From the NCBI GenBank assembly GCA_009774145.1, contig VSND01000007.1, positions 52,314-116,313 on the forward strand: a stretch of 64,000 bases of DNA, read 5' to 3'. Position 1 is the first letter of the stretch. Each line of letters opens with the position of its first letter. The notes beneath the pieces are model-generated. The model saw only the letters and a list, made by a program, of their open reading frames with translations. It searched no databases and was not told the origin of the DNA. Of the stretch, positions 1 to 8,405 are shown one piece after another. This DNA is from Lachnospiraceae bacterium. GTDB taxonomy: Bacteria; Bacillota; Clostridia; Lachnospirales; Lachnospiraceae. A program made the translations under genes and the position numbers.

Positions 1-133
1 AAGTAATACATGTTTATTTTTTAACATAGGGCTGTCCTCCGTTGAATATTCAGAATTGTCCTGCGTGCTTTGATGCAGGCAGATGCCAAAAAAGATCCGT
101 ACAGTTCCGGCTTCCATATAAATATGACACAGG

Positions 134-167
134 CTTCCGCAAAAGTAAAGCGGAAGACTTTTTTTTA
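134..167 (+). terminator. Intrinsic terminator
   Basis: A 7-bp stem (CTTCCGC at 134-140, GCGGAAG at 150-156) with a 9-nt loop is followed by a run of T. It would end a transcript entering from the left edge. I see no convincing gene in 1-133. Confidence 0.7.
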
Positions 168-246
168 CAGAAAAAACATGGTATGATAATACAGATCAGT
201 CAGAGAATGACGATGAAAGGCCGGATATGGAAAGGAGGAGGGCAGA

Positions 247-423
247 ATGGGCGAATATGTGAACCCATCCAACCGGGAATTCGCTTCTGCGGGTCCTGAT
301 CCGTATCAAAATCAATGCCATGTGATATTTCTGAATATGCAGACCTTTTTATCCAATTCCGGAAATGCGGAAGAACTGCGAAGGATATCTGAAGAACCTG
401 CTTCTGGTTGGAATCAGCTATAA
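247..423 (+). pseudogene. Remnant of an AAA-ATPase-like/PD-(D/E)XK gene (58 codons)
   Basis: A short open frame starts at ATG 247 behind a strong AAGGAGGAG site and stops at 423. Its first residues (MGEYVNPSNREFASA) resemble the conserved N-terminus of the large AAA-ATPase-like family (pfam09820). Its middle (HVIFLNMQTFL) resembles a segment normally found roughly 60 residues further on in that family, after the ATP-binding loop. The P-loop between them is missing and the frame ends at once. I infer an in-frame internal deletion plus truncation. The family match is from memory. Intact relatives of this general class occur at 20993, 15723 and 36099. It lies 55 nt upstream of coaX and may be co-transcribed with it. 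Confidence 0.5.
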
Positions 424-478
424 CAGAAAGACAAAGAAACATGAGTGCCACATAGAAAATACGAGGAGTGAGAGCAAT

Positions 479-1243
479 ATGATTTTAGCAGTTGATATCG
501 GCAATACCAATATTGTAGTAGGATGCATTGACAAAGAGAAGATCTGTTTTGTGGAACGGCTTTCTACGGTATCCACAAGAACGGAGCTGGAGTATGCCAT
601 CAGCTTCAAAAATATTCTGGAACTGTACAGCATCGAGACGGAGGATCTGGACGGAGGCATCATATCGTCGGTGGTACCGCCGGTGACGAATACCGTCAGA
701 CGTTCCATGGAAAAGATTCTGAACCGGGAGGTTATCGTCATCGGGCCGGGAGTGAAGACCGGGCTGAACATCCTGATGGACGATCCCAGACAGGTGGGAA
801 GCGACCGGATCGTCAATGCGGTGGCGGTCATCCATGAATATCCGGTTCCGGCGGCGATCATTGATATGGGGACGGCCACGACGATCTGTATTGTAGATGA
901 GAAGAAAAACTATATTGGCGGCGCCATCATTCCGGGTGCACGCATCTCGGCGGATACGCTGACCGACCGGACGGCACAGCTTCCGAAGATCAGCATTGAG
1001 CCTCCGGCAAAGCTGATCGGGAAAAATACGGTAGACTGTATGAAGAGCGGTGTTTTTTACGGAAACGCAGCGCTTCTTGACGGGATGCTGGACCGGATGG
1101 AGGAAGAGATGGGGCAGAAGCTGACGATTATCGCCACCGGAGGACTTGCCAGAGCCCTGATTCCCCACTGCAGGCATGACATGGTACTGGATGATGAACT
1201 GCTCTTGAAAGGTCTGAAAGTCATCTATGAAAAAAATCAGTAA
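479..1243 (+). CDS. coaX: Type III pantothenate kinase
   Basis: Cytoplasmic enzyme that phosphorylates pantothenate in the first step of coenzyme A synthesis. The 254-residue product begins MILAVDIGNTN, the ASKHA-fold phosphate-binding motif of type III kinases at residues 6-11. It also carries GSDRIVNAVA, DMGTATT and GGAIIPG, all typical of CoaX, and the length is normal. The start at ATG 479 is preceded by an ACGAGGAG site; the frame is open further upstream but that extension lacks family similarity. It ends just before a bidirectional terminator. Type III kinases need a monovalent cation and are not feedback-inhibited by CoA (family knowledge). birA, often adjacent, is not in the window. 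Confidence 0.95.
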   Translation: MILAVDIGNTNIVVGCIDKEKICFVERLSTVSTRTELEYAISFKNILELYSIETEDLDGGIISSVVPPVTNTVRRSMEKILNREVIVIGPGVKTGLNILMDDPRQVGSDRIVNAVAVIHEYPVPAAIIDMGTATTICIVDEKKNYIGGAIIPGARISADTLTDRTAQLPKISIEPPAKLIGKNTVDCMKSGVFYGNAALLDGMLDRMEEEMGQKLTIIATGGLARALIPHCRHDMVLDDELLLKGLKVIYEKNQ

Positions 1244-1257
1244 CGGTTCTCTGATAT

Positions 1258-1310
1258 AAAAAACGGACCGGATGGATACGGCGTATCCGTCCGGTCCGTT
1301 GCCGTTTTTT
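1258..1310. terminator. Bidirectional terminator between coaX and the DUF1292 gene
   Basis: A roughly 18-bp stem (arms about 1262-1280 and 1284-1300, one G-T wobble) separates two convergent genes. Runs of A on the left and T on the right give U-tracts in both directions. The T-run at 1305-1310 reaches the stop codon of the minus-strand gene. Confidence 0.85.
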
Positions 1311-1660
1311 CAGTTCAGTTCCTTCTCAGATACCAGTTCATCGTATTCCATGGAATCCAGAAGCTCGTCAAAAGCATCCGAAGCTGCCTCATATTCTTCA
1401 TCGCTCTCAATATTCTCAAGCTGCGGGTTGCCGGAAGCATCTACCAGATAACGGTACAGGAAGACTTCGCCGTCGGCATTCTGCCCGTTCTCATCCAGCG
1501 GAAGAAGGGCGATATATTCCCGGTTGTCCGCATCAAAAATGCCGACGATTCCGCATTCGATGGTGGAATCATCATCGAGGGTCAGAGTTACGGTTACATC
1601 ATCGCCGCCGCAGGAAGCGCAGTCGCCGTTGCATTTGGTTTCATCACATGTATTGGACAT
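1310..1660 (-). CDS. DUF1292 family protein
   Basis: A 116-residue acidic protein of the DUF1292 (YrzB-like) family, recognised by the core TVTLTLDDDSTIECGIVGIF and the later FLYRYL segment. The family is common in Bacillota and has no firmly assigned biochemical role. The N-terminus (MSNTCDETKCNGDCASCGG) adds four closely spaced cysteines, which suggests a small metal-binding extension. That is inference and the extension is not universal in the family. The C-terminus is strongly acidic. The gene is monocistronic and convergent with coaX. Confidence 0.85.
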   Translation of the reverse strand: MSNTCDETKCNGDCASCGGDDVTVTLTLDDDSTIECGIVGIFDADNREYIALLPLDENGQNADGEVFLYRYLVDASGNPQLENIESDEEYEAASDAFDELLDSMEYDELVSEKELN

Positions 1661-1791
1661 TTGTAAACCTCACATTTCTTCATCGTATTTTGTCAGTAGT
1701 TCTACAGATAACTGTATCAGAATACGGGTATATTTGCAAGCCCTATCACAGAGTTTTTGCGTTTTCAAAAATATCCGGCAGATACTGCAAG

Positions 1792-1838
1792 ACAGGAGAC
1801 AATACCGAAAGGCTGTGCCGACCGGTGTCGTCTCCTGT
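1792..1838 (-). repeat. Inverted repeat downstream of the AraC gene
   Basis: ACAGGAGAC at 1792-1800 pairs perfectly with GTCTCCTGT at 1830-1838, and an inner ACCG/CGGT pair is possible. It lies just past the stop of the minus-strand regulator and could end its transcript. No T-run follows on either side, so this is only a candidate terminator. Confidence 0.35.
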
Positions 1839-1853
1839 TGTGCGTCTGCGGTT

Positions 1854-2774
1854 CTATTCGTCGGAAGAAGGAGTCTTCTGCCGTCGGTACTGATAGCGGT
1901 ATTCAGAGATCGTGATGCCCTCCACCTCCTTAAAAAGTCTGGAAAGGGTGCTGGCAGAACTGAAGCCAACTTTTACGGCGATCTCATCTACAGAAAAATC
2001 AGTATCGATCAGATAGTTTTTCGCGTAGTTAATGCGGTATCTGGTGAGGGTTCTTGACAGACTGGCTCCGAAAAAATCCTTGAACAGGCGATTGACATGA
2101 CGGGGGCTCATATAAAAATAGTCAGCCACATCCTGCAGGGACAGATCGGGATTCGGGTAATTGGCATGGAGGAATTTGGTGAATTCAATGGGCAGATTGC
2201 GCACAGGCCCAAAAGTCTCTGTCTGAATGGGAGGTATAAAGTTGCTGACAGCAGTCAGAATAAAGCTGGCATACAAAAACTGAAGCTTATAAAACCATCC
2301 CCAGTCCTGCTGATAAAATTCATCTGTCATCTGACGGATATATTCCTGACAGTTCTTTGTGTCCTTGCAGACGATGTATTCTTTCTGGCTCATCAGATTC
2401 AAAAATGTATTGACATGCAGTTTTTCCGCATCATTCAGACCGTTTTTGTAGTATGGCTGGGAACGCTCCTGAAGGGAAAACACCATGGTGAAATAGGATT
2501 TCTTCTGATTGGGTTTATAAAGTACACCATGAGAGATTCCCTGTTTTAAGAGTAAAAAATCACCCTTGGAAAGCGTGAGCAGTTCTCCTTTGACAATCTG
2601 TTCGAGGGTTCCTTCCTGTACATAATAGATTTCAAATTCTTTTGGATGAGAGTGGGAGAATTCCACAGTGTTTTCATCCTGCTGTTCCGCATAGCTGACA
2701 CATAGATCATAAGAGTTCAGACAGATGTTCTGTGCATTCGATGTGCATAAAAGGTGCAGTGGCTGATGATACAT
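1854..2774 (-). CDS. AraC-family transcriptional regulator of cluster 1
   Basis: A 306-residue regulator. Residues of about 40-110 form a cupin-like sugar-sensing domain (FSHSHPKEFEIYYVQEGTLE with GDFLLLKQGISHG). Residues of about 200-300 form the two helix-turn-helix AraC DNA-binding domain (SLQDVADYFYMSPRHVNRLF and FSVDEIAVKVGFSSASTLSR). It starts at ATG 2774 behind AAAGGAGGAG. It is divergent from the cluster 1 carrier gene at 3233 and so is likely its activator, responding to the imported substrate or a product. A 30-bp palindrome and a second dyad lie in the shared control region. It is a clear paralogue of the regulator at 29051-29965, which stands in the same position in cluster 2. The ligand cannot be read from the sequence. 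Confidence 0.93.
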   Translation of the reverse strand: MYHQPLHLLCTSNAQNICLNSYDLCVSYAEQQDENTVEFSHSHPKEFEIYYVQEGTLEQIVKGELLTLSKGDFLLLKQGISHGVLYKPNQKKSYFTMVFSLQERSQPYYKNGLNDAEKLHVNTFLNLMSQKEYIVCKDTKNCQEYIRQMTDEFYQQDWGWFYKLQFLYASFILTAVSNFIPPIQTETFGPVRNLPIEFTKFLHANYPNPDLSLQDVADYFYMSPRHVNRLFKDFFGASLSRTLTRYRINYAKNYLIDTDFSVDEIAVKVGFSSASTLSRLFKEVEGITISEYRYQYRRQKTPSSDE

Positions 2775-2961
2775 AAAACTCCTCCTTTATTTATCTCGAT
2801 CATGATTCTGTAAAAAACAGACCTGTAGCAGGGACGGGTCTTTCATTACAGGCATTCTTATGGTTTTTGATCAAAAATAGAATAAAAGAAGTTCGATGTT
2901 CTCATCATAACACATTTAAAGGTGAAAGAACAGAAAAAAATAAAAAATTCTGATTTTTTGC

Positions 2962-2991
2962 ATCTTTGTTTGATAATTATCAAACAAAGAT
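2962..2991. promoter_or_regulatory. Perfect 30-bp palindrome, candidate operator
   Basis: A perfect 30-bp dyad, each half reading ATCTTTGTTTGATAA, lies in the 458-bp divergent control region. It is centred about 63 bp upstream of the -35 box of the carrier-operon promoter, a usual place for an activator site. Perfect symmetry argues for a dimeric regulator. AraC proteins more often use direct repeats, so the binding protein may be a different one. A T-run does not follow it, so a terminator is unlikely. Confidence 0.6.
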
Positions 2992-3000
2992 TTTGAAAAT

Positions 3001-3026
3001 GGACAGATATCAGATGGCATCTGTCC
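3001..3026. promoter_or_regulatory. Second dyad next to the -35 box
   Basis: GGACAGAT (3001-3008) pairs with ATCTGTCC (3019-3026). An overlapping alternative pairs CAGATG with CATCTG around 3017. The dyad lies 11-36 bp before the -35 hexamer. It could be the proximal regulator site or an RNA structure if transcription begins further upstream. Confidence 0.4.
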
Positions 3027-3036
3027 TGATGGAAAA

Positions 3037-3065
3037 TTGAATCTTTTGATTGTGAAATATATACT
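3037..3065 (+). promoter_or_regulatory. Sigma-A-type promoter of catabolic cluster 1
   Basis: TTGAAT, 17-nt spacer, TATACT. It lies about 170 nt before the carrier start, leaving a long leader. The -35 deviates from TTGACA, fitting an activator-dependent promoter. Confidence 0.6.
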
Positions 3066-3232
3066 AAAGATATCATGAAACACAGAACAAAGTGAAGAAA
3101 ATGACGAAAGAACAGCGCTGATTCAGAGGTCGTTTCCTGCAATGTGATGGAAAGGAGGGCATTCTGGTTCTTTAAATCAGAAGAAGATAAAAGAAGTTTT
3201 GATACAGACAGTTAACGGAGGAATAAGTTGAT

Positions 3233-4651
3233 ATGAATAATAATATGAAAGATCCTGCAAATTGGGTAAAAACCAGCAACAGGCCGGGTTATTACAGACT
3301 GGGCGGGAAAGAAGTGGCAGGTTATGCATCCATTGATTTTGCCATGAACCTGGTGTTCCAGTGTATCGGACTCTATATCAGCTATTTTTATACTGATATA
3401 TTCGGGCTGAAAGCATCCCATGTGGCCATGCTGTTTTTGGTATCACGTTTCTGGGATCTGGTAAATGACCCGATGATGGGAACGATCTGTGAAAGACTTT
3501 CCCCCAAACGGGGCAAATACTGGGTCTATGTCATGTGGGGTTCGATACCTTTCGGTGTGGTTGCAATCCTGACCTACTCGACTCCGGGATTCAGTTATAA
3601 TATGAAGCTGATATGGGCGGCTATTACATACAATCTTCTGAATATGCTGTATACATTTATTATCCAGCCTTATGCATCTGCTGCATCTATTATGACAAAC
3701 GATCCGGATGAAAGAACACGGATGCAGTCAATCCGGATGACACTGGCGCAGGCAGGCGGCGTGGTATGTGCGGTCCTGCTGCCGAATCTGAGCGGATTTC
3801 TGACAAGATATATGACACTGGCACAGGGATACATGGTAACAACGGCGATTATGGCGGTAGTCATGGTTGCAATTCTTCAGTGGGGCTCCCATCAGATCGT
3901 GGAGAGAATTCCGCCGCAGCCCATTGATCCGGATAATAAAGCAGGAATCAGAGATATTTTTACAACAATCAGGCTTGGCCCGGTGTTCGTAATGCTGCTT
4001 TTATTCCTTGGCGTGTATACCATCAGCCAGATTCAGTCCACCATGGGGCCTTATTATATGAAATACTATGCAGACAGTGAAAACATGATCTCCTGGTTCT
4101 CCATGATCCTGATGCTTGCATCTGTGATCGGAGTTCCCAGTGTACCGTATCTGACAAAGAAAATCAAAAAGAAACCGACGGTAATTTTGGGCCTTGCATT
4201 ATGCGGGATCGGTTCTTTGATTATCTATCTCATGCCGCAGGGAAGCGGTTCCCTTGGCGGAATGATGGCGGGACGTGCAGTAGTGGGACTTGGCTATGGA
4301 ATCCTCATGGGCATTCTCTGGTCAATTGTGACTGACCCGATCGAATACAGTAACTGGAAGACGGGACATGCCTATGGAGCGATCACCCTGACACTGGTGG
4401 GCCTTGGACTGAAATTTGCCATGGTGATCGGCGGTTCTCTGCCCAATGCAGTATTAAGTGCGGCAGGCTATGTGGCAAATGAAACACAATCCGCAGAGGT
4501 AATTACAGCAATTCGTAATCTGACTGCATTACTGCCGTTCGTGGTAGCTCTGGCAACGATCGTTGTATTTGCCGTATTCTATAAACTGGATGAAGAAAAA
4601 ATCTCTCAGATTCAGCAGGAGATTGCCGAGAGAGACGGCGCAGTGAATTAA
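3233..4651 (+). CDS. GPH-family sugar/polyol:cation symporter (cluster 1)
   Basis: A 472-residue membrane protein with about 12 predicted hydrophobic segments, related to MelB and XynB-type carriers of the glycoside-pentoside-hexuronide family. The family signature after helix 2 is visible around residues 75-97 (DLVNDPMMG then SPKRGKYW). The usual R-W-G-K/R-x-R-P form is altered to KRGKYW here, more divergent than in the cluster 2 carrier. Such carriers import uncharged glycosides or sugars with Na+ or H+ and do not phosphorylate them. It is first in the plus-strand operon, after GGAGGAATAAGTT. With no kinase or PTS gene in the cluster, the substrate presumably stays unphosphorylated in the cell. 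The exact substrate is not readable. Confidence 0.88.
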   Translation: MNNNMKDPANWVKTSNRPGYYRLGGKEVAGYASIDFAMNLVFQCIGLYISYFYTDIFGLKASHVAMLFLVSRFWDLVNDPMMGTICERLSPKRGKYWVYVMWGSIPFGVVAILTYSTPGFSYNMKLIWAAITYNLLNMLYTFIIQPYASAASIMTNDPDERTRMQSIRMTLAQAGGVVCAVLLPNLSGFLTRYMTLAQGYMVTTAIMAVVMVAILQWGSHQIVERIPPQPIDPDNKAGIRDIFTTIRLGPVFVMLLLFLGVYTISQIQSTMGPYYMKYYADSENMISWFSMILMLASVIGVPSVPYLTKKIKKKPTVILGLALCGIGSLIIYLMPQGSGSLGGMMAGRAVVGLGYGILMGILWSIVTDPIEYSNWKTGHAYGAITLTLVGLGLKFAMVIGGSLPNAVLSAAGYVANETQSAEVITAIRNLTALLPFVVALATIVVFAVFYKLDEEKISQIQQEIAERDGAVN

Positions 4652-4672
4652 AAATCATAAGGAGGCTTGAAT

Positions 4673-5731
4673 ATGAAACAGATGAGAGTTTTAAAGACCG
4701 GAAGACTGGATGCTCTGGATGAAAGCAAACGGGGAAAGATGGAAGTTCAGGATGTTCCTCTTCGTGATCTGGAACCTGAAGAAGTTAAGATCAAGGTGGC
4801 ATACTGTGCAATCTGCGGATCGGATCCCCATGCGCTGGTGGAAAATGTGTTTGGATGGGAGCTTCCCTTTGGACTGGGACATGAGATATCAGGCGTTATT
4901 GTGGAACTGGGAGAAAAGGCGACGCAAAAAGGCCTGAAAGTGGGAGACCGGGTTGCGGGAAATTTCCTCGGATTCTGCGGAAAATGCTATTACTGCCAGA
5001 ATGGGCAGCAGCAGTTCTGCCCTCATGCAGAGGAATATAATTTTCCGGGATTCAGCGAGTACATCATCTGGCACGAGTCTCAGGTGTATAAGCTTCCGGA
5101 CCATATCAGCCTGAAGAAGGGGTGTCTCCTGGAACCGATTTCCATTATTACACGGCTTATGGATAAAGTGGCGCCCAAATTCGGTATGCGGGCGGCAATA
5201 TCCGGCGGCGGTCCCATCGGACTTCTGGCGCTGCAGTCTCTGAAAATGTACGGTGCCAGCGAAGTGACAGTTATTGAACCGCTGGAAGCAAGACGCAGGA
5301 TTGCTGTAAGATACGGGGCAGACCATGTGATTGATCCGGTGAACAGTGATCTGCAGGCGGAAGCGGACCGGATTACTAATGGCCTTGGCTATGATGTGGT
5401 CATTGACTGCTCCGGTTCGGTCCGTGCAGTTCAGGGACTTCCGCCGATCACGGCAAAAGGTGGAAAGCTGATCTACGGAGCACAATATCCAAATGATTAT
5501 GAGATGCCGTTTAATCTTTATAAATACTGCTATTTTCATGAGATTACCGTGACCGGGTTTTTCGTTGCTCCCTATGCATATCCAAGGGCCTTGCAGATGC
5601 TGGACAAGTATGAACTGGACGATTTTACGGAAAAGGTAGTTCCGCTGGATGAAATTGAAGAAGCGTTCAGGATCCATTTTTCCGGAAAATACCTGAAGGT
5701 TCTGGTTAAATGCAATGACGATCTGGATTAA
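4673..5731 (+). CDS. Zn-dependent polyol/alcohol dehydrogenase (MDR family, cluster 1)
   Basis: A 352-residue medium-chain dehydrogenase of the sorbitol/threonine dehydrogenase type. Catalytic-zinc residues C48 (in CAICGSD) and H70-E71 are present. The structural zinc is held by C102, C105, C108 and C116. A Rossmann motif (ISGGGPIGLLAL) follows at about residue 175. It probably oxidises a secondary hydroxyl of a polyol or sugar with NAD+ to a ketose. ATG 4673 is chosen because AAGGAGG stands 7 nt upstream; TTG 4667 is too close. It lies 21 nt after the carrier gene. It is closely similar along its length to the dehydrogenase at 30195, sharing blocks such as KVAYCAICGSDPH and GHEISGVIVELG. Confidence 0.9.
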   Translation: MKQMRVLKTGRLDALDESKRGKMEVQDVPLRDLEPEEVKIKVAYCAICGSDPHALVENVFGWELPFGLGHEISGVIVELGEKATQKGLKVGDRVAGNFLGFCGKCYYCQNGQQQFCPHAEEYNFPGFSEYIIWHESQVYKLPDHISLKKGCLLEPISIITRLMDKVAPKFGMRAAISGGGPIGLLALQSLKMYGASEVTVIEPLEARRRIAVRYGADHVIDPVNSDLQAEADRITNGLGYDVVIDCSGSVRAVQGLPPITAKGGKLIYGAQYPNDYEMPFNLYKYCYFHEITVTGFFVAPYAYPRALQMLDKYELDDFTEKVVPLDEIEEAFRIHFSGKYLKVLVKCNDDLD

Positions 5732-5751
5732 GGAAAGAAAGGAAGTCAGAC

Positions 5752-6618
5752 ATGAGTGATAAGAAATTACAGACCATAGAAGAACTGGAAGCAAAATGTG
5801 TAGATATCCGCAGAAATCTTCTGAACTTTATCTACCGCATTGGTATGGGGCATCTTGGTGGAGAGCTGTCCATGGTGGAGACTGCAGTCGCTCTCTACTA
5901 TAAATATCTGAATTATGATGTGCTGAATCCGAAGATGGAGGGACGGGACCGCTTTATCCTTTCCAAAGGACATTGTTCCGAGACTCTTTATACGATCTTC
6001 TCCGAACAGGGAGCCTATACGCAGGATTACATGGTAGAACACTTCGAATCCTTGGATACCTATAAGTTCGGCATGCACTCCAACCGTAAGAAATGCCCGC
6101 AGATTGAAGTATCAGCAGGTTCTCTGGGCCATGGACTTCCGATTGCGGTAGGCTATGCGCTTGGAGCAAGATATCAGAAGGAGAACTACCGTATCTTTGT
6201 CATGATCGGCGATGGTGAATTTGATGAGGGTACGAACTGGGAGGCATTGATGGCGGGCGCTCATTACCAGCTGAACAATCTGGTATGCATTCTGGACAAA
6301 AACCGTCTGCAGATGACCGGAGATACCAGAGAGATCATGAATATTGATCCGGTGGATGAAAAGGTTCGGGCCTTTGGCTGGAATGTGATCGAAATTGAGG
6401 ATGGCAATGATATGAGGCAGGTTTGTGAAGCGTTTGACAAACTTCCGGAAAGAGACTGTGAAAAGCGTGCAAAACCAACATTTATCATCAGCAATACGGT
6501 AAAAGGCAAAGGCGTGAGTTTTATGGAAAACAACCACAAATGGCATGGCGGCGGCATCGGCGAAGCGGATCTGAAGCGTGCGCTTGAAGATGTGGAAAAG
6601 ATGAGAAAGGGGTGCTGA
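5752..6618 (+). CDS. Transketolase, N-terminal subunit (cluster 1)
   Basis: A 288-residue thiamine-diphosphate-binding half of a split transketolase. The TPP motif runs from G153-D154-G155 to N184. Catalytic histidines H34 (GHLGG), H74 (SKGH), H109 (GMHS) and the C-terminal WHGGG histidine are all present. It must pair with the C-terminal subunit encoded next. Compared with the ordinary copy at 13693, the substrate-facing loops differ, with KFGMHS in place of HLQGHP. Its place in a catabolic operon with dehydrogenases suggests a dedicated substrate. It starts 20 nt after the dehydrogenase stop behind GGAAAGAAAGGA. Confidence 0.92.
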   Translation: MSDKKLQTIEELEAKCVDIRRNLLNFIYRIGMGHLGGELSMVETAVALYYKYLNYDVLNPKMEGRDRFILSKGHCSETLYTIFSEQGAYTQDYMVEHFESLDTYKFGMHSNRKKCPQIEVSAGSLGHGLPIAVGYALGARYQKENYRIFVMIGDGEFDEGTNWEALMAGAHYQLNNLVCILDKNRLQMTGDTREIMNIDPVDEKVRAFGWNVIEIEDGNDMRQVCEAFDKLPERDCEKRAKPTFIISNTVKGKGVSFMENNHKWHGGGIGEADLKRALEDVEKMRKGC

Positions 6619-6620
6619 TT

Positions 6621-7589
6621 ATGGCTGCAAAAACGACGTATGATTTTGATATGATGCTTTCCAGTGCAAAGGAAGCGTATGGAGAAGAACTGTATAAGAT
6701 GGCTCAGGAAGGGATCGATTTTGTATTTACCTATTCTGATAATGTGGCTGAATCGACCAAAGCAGGACAACTGGTAAAGGATTTTCCAGATCGCTGCTTT
6801 AATATGGGAATTGCAGAGCCAGGGCAGGTAGGTGCCTCTGCAGGCCTTGCTTTGTCCGGGAATGTGGTGTTTGCACAGGTGTTCGGACCTTTCCTGCCCC
6901 TGCGTGCAGCAGACCAGATTCATACAGATATTGCGTACAATGATGTGAAGGTCCGACTGATCGGTACCCATTCCGGTGTTACAGCAGGCGGCGGACCCAC
7001 CCATAACGATATTGCAGATCTGGCTCTCTACCGTGCGATCCCGAATCTGACCGTGTGCGTTCCTGCTGATGCCGGCCAGTGTGCAAAATTTATCCGCGCT
7101 TCCATGGACTATGAAGGTCCCATGATCATCCGGATCGACCGGGCGGGTTCTCCCAACGTATATGCGGAAGATTATGAGCTGGAAATTGGAAAAGCCATTG
7201 AACTGATGGAAGGAAACGATGCGACTGTCATCTCCTGCGGCTCTAATCTGTATGAATGCCTGATGGCTGCCAAAATGCTGAAGGAGGAAAACGGGCTGAG
7301 TATCGAGATTCTGGATGTACATACCATCAAACCGCTGGATACAGAATCGATCATCCGTGTTGCCAATAAGACCGGACATGTGGTTACCGTGGAGGATCAT
7401 TCCATTAACGGAGGTCTGGGAGGCGCTGTGGCAGAGGTTCTGTGCGAAGCAGGCTATAAAGGAAGTTTTAAACGGATCGGCATGCCGGATGAATTTGCTG
7501 TGTTGGGTGCAGTAGATGAGATTTACCATTATTATGGAATGGATCGCCATGGAATAGTAAAAACGGTCCGGGAGATGCTCGGAAAATAG
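6621..7589 (+). CDS. Transketolase, C-terminal subunit (cluster 1)
   Basis: A 322-residue partner carrying the Pyr and C-terminal domains. The catalytic Glu is E66 in GIAE. The residue matching E. coli TktA His473 is H128 in GGGPTH, the His461 equivalent is H117, and the Arg520 equivalent is R174. The Glu-Asp pair found as GEDG in ordinary enzymes is replaced by G123-G124. The lost Asp (TktA Asp469) is known to shape aldehyde stereoselectivity. The start at ATG 6621 follows GAAAGGGG and lies 2 nt after the upstream stop, implying translational coupling. A GTG at 6612 is a poorer start. The substrate is probably not the usual phosphorylated 2-hydroxyaldehyde, which is inference. Confidence 0.9.
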   Translation: MAAKTTYDFDMMLSSAKEAYGEELYKMAQEGIDFVFTYSDNVAESTKAGQLVKDFPDRCFNMGIAEPGQVGASAGLALSGNVVFAQVFGPFLPLRAADQIHTDIAYNDVKVRLIGTHSGVTAGGGPTHNDIADLALYRAIPNLTVCVPADAGQCAKFIRASMDYEGPMIIRIDRAGSPNVYAEDYELEIGKAIELMEGNDATVISCGSNLYECLMAAKMLKEENGLSIEILDVHTIKPLDTESIIRVANKTGHVVTVEDHSINGGLGGAVAEVLCEAGYKGSFKRIGMPDEFAVLGAVDEIYHYYGMDRHGIVKTVREMLGK

Positions 7590-7603
7590 ATGAGGAGGAC
7601 ATG

Positions 7604-8389
7604 ATGTCAGATAAATACAAGAATTTTTCGTTGGATTATTTCAGCCTGAAAGGAAAGATTGCGGTTATTACAGGAGCCAATCAGGGACTGGGACTTGCCT
7701 ATGCGGCGGCGTTTGCAAAAGCAGGCGCAGACCTGTTCATTCCTCATTTTACAGATGATATTCATGAGGTGAAAGAGCTGGCAGAGGCAGAAGGCCGCAG
7801 AATCGAATTTTTACAGGGTGATTTGACAGATAAAGCGTATATTCAGCAGATCGTTGATGTGTGTATGGAAAAATACGGGCGCATTGATATTCTGGTGAAC
7901 AATGCAGGCGTCAGTGCGTTTGCTCCGTTTGATGAATATCCGGATCGTTACTGGGATATGTGCATCAACCTGGATCTGAATGCTGTCTATTTCCTGTCCC
8001 ATGCAGTTGCCGGAATCATGAAGGCACAGGGCGGCGGAAAGATTATCAACATCGGTTCGGCATTGTCCTATACCGCTGACAAACACTGCCCGCCGTATGC
8101 GGTAGCCAAACATGGAGTGATCGGACTGACCCGCGTGTTTGCAAATGAACTGGGGCAGTTCAATATCCAGACCAATGCGATCTGTCCTGGATTTCTTGCC
8201 ACGGAAGTCAATGCGGAACTTCGGAAAGATCCGGTATTTTACGATAAGATTACGAACCGGATCGCTGCAGGGCGCTGGGGTGAGTCGGAAGATCTGATGG
8301 GAACGATGGTATTTCTGGCAAGCAGAGCTTCGGATTATGTTAATGGATGGCATATCAGTGTAGACGGAGGATTTACGACGGTATTATAG
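7604..8389 (+). CDS. SDR-family oxidoreductase (KduD / gluconate 5-dehydrogenase type)
   Basis: A 261-residue classical short-chain dehydrogenase. It has the cofactor motif TGANQGLG near residue 24, NNAG, catalytic serine in INIGSALSY, and the YAVAK active-site pair. It ends with the usual ISVDGG segment. Closest in feel to 2-dehydro-3-deoxygluconate 5-dehydrogenase (KduD) and gluconate 5-dehydrogenase, so a sugar-acid or keto-sugar substrate is likely. ATG 7604 is preferred over ATG 7601 because the GAGGAGG site is too near the latter. It is fifth in the cluster 1 operon, with no counterpart in cluster 2. Confidence 0.9.
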   Translation: MSDKYKNFSLDYFSLKGKIAVITGANQGLGLAYAAAFAKAGADLFIPHFTDDIHEVKELAEAEGRRIEFLQGDLTDKAYIQQIVDVCMEKYGRIDILVNNAGVSAFAPFDEYPDRYWDMCINLDLNAVYFLSHAVAGIMKAQGGGKIINIGSALSYTADKHCPPYAVAKHGVIGLTRVFANELGQFNIQTNAICPGFLATEVNAELRKDPVFYDKITNRIAAGRWGESEDLMGTMVFLASRASDYVNGWHISVDGGFTTVL

Positions 8390-8405
8390 GCAGGAGGAAT
8401 TTTTG

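Noticed and set aside
1524..2057. Open frame of 177 codons on the plus strand
   Set aside because: It runs antisense to the DUF1292 and AraC genes, has no ribosome site and no family similarity.
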